This document shows, in pieces, positions 6,719-10,008 of a stretch of DNA of 10,008 bases (positions within the stretch are counted from its first letter, which is position 1; every line of letters begins with the position of its first letter). The position numbers and the translations under genes were made by a program. The stretch spans positions 1 to 10,008 of the forward strand of contig DYBN01000065.1 of assembly GCA_019418605.1 (NCBI GenBank), in the 5' to 3' direction. The notes under the pieces are model-generated. The model did not search any database. It was not told the DNA's origin and saw nothing but the letters and a program-made list of their open reading frames with translations. This stretch comes from Sutterella sp. (GTDB taxonomy: Bacteria > Pseudomonadota > Gammaproteobacteria > Burkholderiales > Burkholderiaceae_F).

Positions 6719-6970
6719 TTTGCTGTTGCTTTCTCACGCTTTCAAGCCCCAAACCGTGGCCGTTCCGTGACCGTTGTGCGCGCCAAAGGGATCATGTGCA
6801 GATCTTGGGTGCCGACGGCAGTGCAGAGCCTCACCGTCCTTGGGCTATAGTTGACCGACAGAGCAATCCATGCGCGGCGAGCCCTGCGCCAGGCTTGTTT
6901 GAGTTGCGAGCGGGCAGGAAAAAACAATTCCCCGCAGAGAGCTGACGTCCAAGACCATAGTTGAACAATC
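6714..6970. other. Gap before the ATPase/nuclease gene
   Basis: I see no gene in this 257-base stretch. A - strand open frame runs through it (6972 to 6742, 76 residues) but has no recognisable motif and overlaps the start of the next gene. ATAGTTGA occurs twice (6847-6854 and just before the start codon near 6956), with TATAGT at 6846-6851 resembling a -10 box but lacking a fitting -35. No clear promoter can be called. Confidence 0.45.
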
Positions 6971-8548
6971 ATGCTGAATCCGCTGCCGCTGGGTCGATCG
7001 ACTTTTGCGCCTCTTCGTGAAAGACATGAAATCTACGTCGACAAGACCGATTTGATCCTGAGCCTTGCGCAAAACGACGCGAAGATTTTCCTTGCGAGGC
7101 CAAGGCGCTTTGGGAAAACGCTGCTGGTGTCGACCTTTGAGTCTCTTTTTCGGGACGGATTGAAACATTTCCGCGGACTTGCCATTGAGGGCCTCTGGAA
7201 AGACAAAACGTATCCCGTCATCCGGCTTGATTTTTCGGGTTTGACGTACTTCGAGAGTCGAGCGCAGTTCGAAGCCGCTCTGCAAAGCCTTCTGCAGTCT
7301 TGTTTCCTTCCATTGGGCTTTGGTTACCGGCCGGAGCTTTCGTCCGTATGCTTTATGGATCAGCTCAAAATGTGGTTGGCAAGGCAGCCCGGCAGCTCTT
7401 TGGTTCTTCTCATCGATGCGTACGACACGCCCCTTACGTCTCAGCTTGATGACAGGGCGGCTTTTGAGACCATCCGTGGTTGTCTGGCGGAGTTTTTTGC
7501 GGCGCTCAAGCAGTACGAGGGGTGTTTTCGTTTCTTTTTCATGACGGGAATTATCAAATTCACCAGCACGAGCATATTTTCTGAATTCAACAATTTTCAG
7601 GACATCTCTCTTGATCCTCTTTACGGGACGCTTCTGGGCTACACGGCTGAAGAAATTGAGGATTTCTTTGGAGACTATCTTGATCGGGCAGCCCTGGTGA
7701 TGAAGCTTGATCGCAAGGAAGTTCTCGAACGGCTGCGCGAGTACTACGACGGGTTTACCTTTGATGAAGAGGCGGGTTCCCGCGTTTTTTGCCCTTGGTC
7801 CGTCCTCAACTTTCTCAATCGCCCCAAGCGGGGTTTCCTGAACTATTGGTATTCAAGCGGCGGGCAGCCAACCGTGCTGATGAAGTACCTCGCCAATCAT
7901 GCGTTGTCGCAGCCGATCTCCTACGGGCAGCGCTTCGAAGTTCGCCTTTCTCAAGTCGGCGCCGCACGTCAGTTCGACGATGCCGGGCTTGAGGCACTGC
8001 TCACTCAGGCGGGCTACTACACCATCCGTGAAATTACGGCGGATCACCATGCCGTGTTGGAGTACCCCAATCGAGAAGTTGCTGAATCCATGGCGCAGCT
8101 TTATGCCGATCAGCTGCTGCAGGGCAGGCGCGTGCGCAGTTCTACGCCGATTGGACAGGCCTTGGATGAAGGCGACGTTGAGGCGGTTGTCGACTATTTC
8201 AATGCCGCCGTGTCCGCCATCGATTACCTGCGCTATCCCATCACGGATGAAGCAAGCTGCAGGACGTATGTGCAAGTGCTGCTTATAGGAGCGGCAATGG
8301 CTCCGAGAGTGGAAGTTCACAGCGCTTTGGGCCGCAGTGACATGGAAGTCGAGGCGGGAGACCTTCACTGGGTTTTTGAGTTTAAATTTGCCCGGGAATC
8401 GTCTCAGGCTCAACGACTCCTGCTTGAGGCCGTTGCGCAGATGCGATCAAGACGCTATGGCAGTCCCTCACACGCCTCGAAAAGGATTGGAGTTGCCCTC
8501 GTTTTTGATAAAGAGCAGCGCCGTTTCGTTCTCTACAAGTGCTTGTGA
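6971..8548 (+). CDS. AAA-ATPase_like / PD-(D/E)XK nuclease-like protein (DUF1703 family)
   Basis: The 525-residue protein has the two-part layout of the AAA-ATPase_like plus DUF1703 (PD-(D/E)XK superfamily) family. The N-terminus matches the family signature: FAPLRERHEIYVDKTDLI, then a Walker A of the form RPRRFGKT (43-50, Lys49). The Walker B is LLIDAYDTPL, where the family usually has LIDEYD; residue 150 is Ala instead of the Glu expected to activate water. The C-terminal nuclease-like fold keeps its likely catalytic residues: Asp457 (GRSD), then Glu470 and Lys472 (FEFKF), followed by a Gln in EAVAQMRSRRY. Such proteins are common in gut bacteria, often in several diverged copies; their role is unproven and phage or mobile-DNA defence is only a suggestion. 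No Shine-Dalgarno is evident; the ATG at 6971 was chosen by the position of the family N-terminus. Confidence 0.9.
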   Translation: MLNPLPLGRSTFAPLRERHEIYVDKTDLILSLAQNDAKIFLARPRRFGKTLLVSTFESLFRDGLKHFRGLAIEGLWKDKTYPVIRLDFSGLTYFESRAQFEAALQSLLQSCFLPLGFGYRPELSSVCFMDQLKMWLARQPGSSLVLLIDAYDTPLTSQLDDRAAFETIRGCLAEFFAALKQYEGCFRFFFMTGIIKFTSTSIFSEFNNFQDISLDPLYGTLLGYTAEEIEDFFGDYLDRAALVMKLDRKEVLERLREYYDGFTFDEEAGSRVFCPWSVLNFLNRPKRGFLNYWYSSGGQPTVLMKYLANHALSQPISYGQRFEVRLSQVGAARQFDDAGLEALLTQAGYYTIREITADHHAVLEYPNREVAESMAQLYADQLLQGRRVRSSTPIGQALDEGDVEAVVDYFNAAVSAIDYLRYPITDEASCRTYVQVLLIGAAMAPRVEVHSALGRSDMEVEAGDLHWVFEFKFARESSQAQRLLLEAVAQMRSRRYGSPSHASKRIGVALVFDKEQRRFVLYKCL

Positions 8549-8644
8549 CAAAGCCTTGCGATTGCTCTTTTAACCTTCAAACAATAAGCGAGGATAGCCC
8601 GCTTAAGTTTTTGGGCGGGAAGATTTGCCTAAAAAGGGACAACG
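8549..8644. other. Short spacer with weak stem-loops
   Basis: This spacer separates the ATPase/nuclease gene from the exonuclease gene. It contains a weak stem (CCCGC 8598-8602 with GCGGG 8615-8619). No T-run follows the stem, so no terminator is claimed, and co-transcription of the two flanking genes is possible. Confidence 0.3.
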
Positions 8645-9190
8645 ATGACGCCCACACCAACAACCGCCCGCCGGGCGGTGTGCCTTGATACCGAAACGAC
8701 GGGGCTTTCGGCCGCGTACGACCGAGTCTGCGAAATTGCAGCCCTTGCCTTTGATCCGCTCACCTTTGAGCACACGCAGGCCTATCACGTCTACATCAAT
8801 CCGGGGGTGCCTGTGCCCTATGCTGCGCAGTGCGTCCACGGCCTCACCAACGAACGGCTCTCGCGCGAGCCCGCGTTTGCGTGCATCGCAGAAGCTTTCA
8901 TCGACTTCGTGCACGACAGCGACGTCTACATTCACAATGCAAGCTTTGACAAGCGCATGCTCGACGCCGAACTCGTTCGCAACGGCTTTCGCACGCTGGA
9001 AGACTACGGCTGCCGCATTCACTGCACGCTGCGCATGGCGCGCCGCTTGAGGGGCCGTGGCACCACCAACACGCTTGACGCCTTGTGCAGGGCCTACGGC
9101 GTCAACACAAGCGCCCGGGTGCTGCACGGCGCGCTCATTGATACCGAGCTGCTTCTTGCCGTGCTGCCGCACCTCATGAAGGCGGCGTAA
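8645..9190 (+). CDS. dnaQ: DnaQ-like 3'-5' exonuclease (DNA polymerase III epsilon-type), short form
   Basis: This DEDDh exonuclease should remove mismatched 3' nucleotides during DNA replication. All three motifs are intact: Exo I DTETTG (Asp15, Glu17), Exo II HNASFD (Asp102) and Exo III HGALID (His161, Asp166). Positions and neighbouring blocks (HVYINP, VHGLTNE, NTLDALCRAYGV) match the catalytic domain of Escherichia coli DnaQ closely. The protein ends at 181 residues against about 243 in E. coli. It therefore lacks the clamp-binding motif and the C-terminal tail that binds the polymerase alpha subunit. The stop is not an obvious frameshift, since the convergent regulator gene ends 18 bases away. 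The start is supported by AAGGGA (8634-8639). It may be a lineage-specific short epsilon or a second, free-standing exonuclease. Confidence 0.88.
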   Translation: MTPTPTTARRAVCLDTETTGLSAAYDRVCEIAALAFDPLTFEHTQAYHVYINPGVPVPYAAQCVHGLTNERLSREPAFACIAEAFIDFVHDSDVYIHNASFDKRMLDAELVRNGFRTLEDYGCRIHCTLRMARRLRGRGTTNTLDALCRAYGVNTSARVLHGALIDTELLLAVLPHLMKAA

Positions 9191-9227
9191 GGCGCGAGGG
9201 GGGCTTTCTCAGTCGCTTTGCGCCGCC
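9181..9227. terminator. Stem-loop spanning the convergent gene ends
   Basis: GGCGGCGTAAGGCG (9181-9194) pairs with CGCTTTGCGCCGCC (9214-9227): 14 bp including two G-T wobbles, with a 19-base loop. The left arm contains the TAA of the exonuclease gene and the loop contains the stop of the response regulator. No T-run follows in either direction. It could act as a shared 3'-end structure for both transcripts. Confidence 0.4.
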
Positions 9228-9862
9228 GCAAAAAGGCGCGCCACCTCTTCGGTGGTTTTGACGCCAAGCTTTCTTAAGACTGTGGCGCGGTGCACTTCAA
9301 CCGTGCGAACGGCAATGCCAAGGCGCTCGCCGATCTGCCGGTTCATCACGCCCTGGGCCAAGAGTTTTGCGACGTCGTTTTCGCGGTCGGTCAAAACCGA
9401 GAGGCGCGCCGCGGCATCCTGCGCGTCAAGGATCCCGAGCCGCTCGGACGCACTTCGATAGGCCGCCGTCTCGATCGTGCGCAAAAGCCGCTCGTTGTCC
9501 AAGGGCTTTTGCACGAAGTCGGCCGCCCCCTCCTGCATGGCCATCACGGCCATGTCGATGTCGCCGTGGCCGGTAAGAAAAATCACCGGCAGCCCGATGC
9601 CGCGCTCGTTCATGAGCTGCTGCACGTCAAGGCCGCTTAAACGCGGCATCTGCACGTCAAGCACCACGCAGCCCGGCACCGAGGGCGAGTCGCCCGTGAG
9701 AAAGGCGTCGCCGCTTGCGTACGCGGCCACCTTCCAGCCCTCCATCTTGAGCACGAAGACAAGCGCCTCGCGAAGCGAATCATCATCGTCGACCACGCGA
9801 ATGAGAGTGGCCTGCTGCACGCGGGCCTTGACGTTGTCTGAGAGCACTTTCCATCGCGTCAT
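9209..9862 (-). CDS. FixJ/LuxR-type two-component response regulator
   Basis: This 217-residue regulator turns a phosphorylation signal into transcription control. The N-terminal receiver (about 18-133) has the acidic pocket VVDDDDS (25-28), the phosphorylated Asp69 in VVLDVQMP, the switch Thr97 in FLTGHGDIDMAV and Lys119 in VQKPLD. FLTGHGDI and the KP-L-D context are typical of the FixJ branch. The C-terminal LuxR helix-turn-helix (about 155-211) reads LTDRENDVAKLLAQG, RTVEVHRATVLRKLGV. The start at 9862 was chosen because AAGAGG lies 7 bases upstream and the receiver begins soon after; an open frame continues 40 codons further upstream but has no family resemblance. No sensor kinase is in the window; it may lie past the right edge. 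The target genes are unknown; nearby autotransporters are not evidence of control. Confidence 0.93.
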   Translation of the reverse strand: MTRWKVLSDNVKARVQQATLIRVVDDDDSLREALVFVLKMEGWKVAAYASGDAFLTGDSPSVPGCVVLDVQMPRLSGLDVQQLMNERGIGLPVIFLTGHGDIDMAVMAMQEGAADFVQKPLDNERLLRTIETAAYRSASERLGILDAQDAAARLSVLTDRENDVAKLLAQGVMNRQIGERLGIAVRTVEVHRATVLRKLGVKTTEEVARLFAAAQSD

Positions 9863-10008
9863 GATTGAGCCTCTTTTGGGTTTTCGTCCTTTGCGCGGCA
9901 AAGCGGCACGCTTGCAATCGAGGTCAAGCCTCCGGCAAGGCGCCGTTTGAATTGTAAGTTGCCCATAGACCTTCAGGCCCAAAAAGAGGGTACAAAAAAG
10001 CGAGGCCC
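9863..10008. other. Upstream region of the response regulator
   Basis: On the - strand this is the leader of the regulator gene. Its ribosome-binding site (AAGAGG, read on the - strand) lies close to 9870. TTGACC on the - strand, near 9920-9925, might be a -35 box but has no fitting -10. The far right end contains A-rich runs (GCCCAAAAAGAG, GTACAAAAAAGCG) that continue out of the window. Confidence 0.35.

Noticed and set aside
9863..9982. A 40-residue N-terminal extension of the response regulator
   Set aside because: The receiver domain begins after the ATG at 9862, which has its own ribosome-binding site; the extension is not receiver-like.
1..10008. tRNA, rRNA, CRISPR array or insertion sequence
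   Set aside because: I looked for T-loop signatures, regularly spaced repeats, transposase motifs and terminal inverted repeats with target duplications, and found none convincing.

Overview
The window looks like chromosome of a Gram-negative proteobacterium. It carries two outer-membrane autotransporters, a DnaQ-type exonuclease and a FixJ-type response regulator. The style of the autotransporter barrel and of the AAA-ATPase/PD-(D/E)XK protein would fit a gut betaproteobacterium of the Sutterella/Parasutterella kind. That taxonomic guess is inference from protein style, not from a marker gene.

Layout. Positions 1-1157 hold no convincing gene. They contain several inverted repeats, a 9-base A run and a 9-base G run, and become strongly AT-rich toward the right. 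Two autotransporter genes follow in tandem on the + strand (1158-3359 and 4388-6670), separated by about 1 kb that looks like a strong terminator followed by decayed or non-coding sequence. The last 885 bases of the two genes (translocator beta-barrel) align without a gap and encode proteins differing at 16 of 294 residues. The surface-exposed passengers upstream are clearly related but strongly diverged and differ in length. After a 300-base gap comes a 525-residue AAA-ATPase_like/DUF1703 protein (6971-8548), then a short DnaQ-like proofreading exonuclease (8645-9190). A LuxR/FixJ-type response regulator on the - strand (9862-9209) converges on the exonuclease gene, with only 18 bases between the stop codons and a long stem-loop spanning both.

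The two autotransporters form one functional theme: the same export machine carrying two different beta-helical cell-surface domains. The direct repeats formed by the barrels could also let the genes exchange passengers or collapse into a chimera. The other three genes show no clear functional link to them or to each other. The response regulator's sensor kinase is not in the window and may lie beyond the right edge.

The most noteworthy observations are the conserved-barrel/divergent-passenger pair, an intrahelical Asn at the SPATE-like cleavage position of both autotransporters, a lone Cys in the second barrel, an Ala in place of the usual Walker B Glu of the ATPase, and a DnaQ lacking its polymerase-binding tail.
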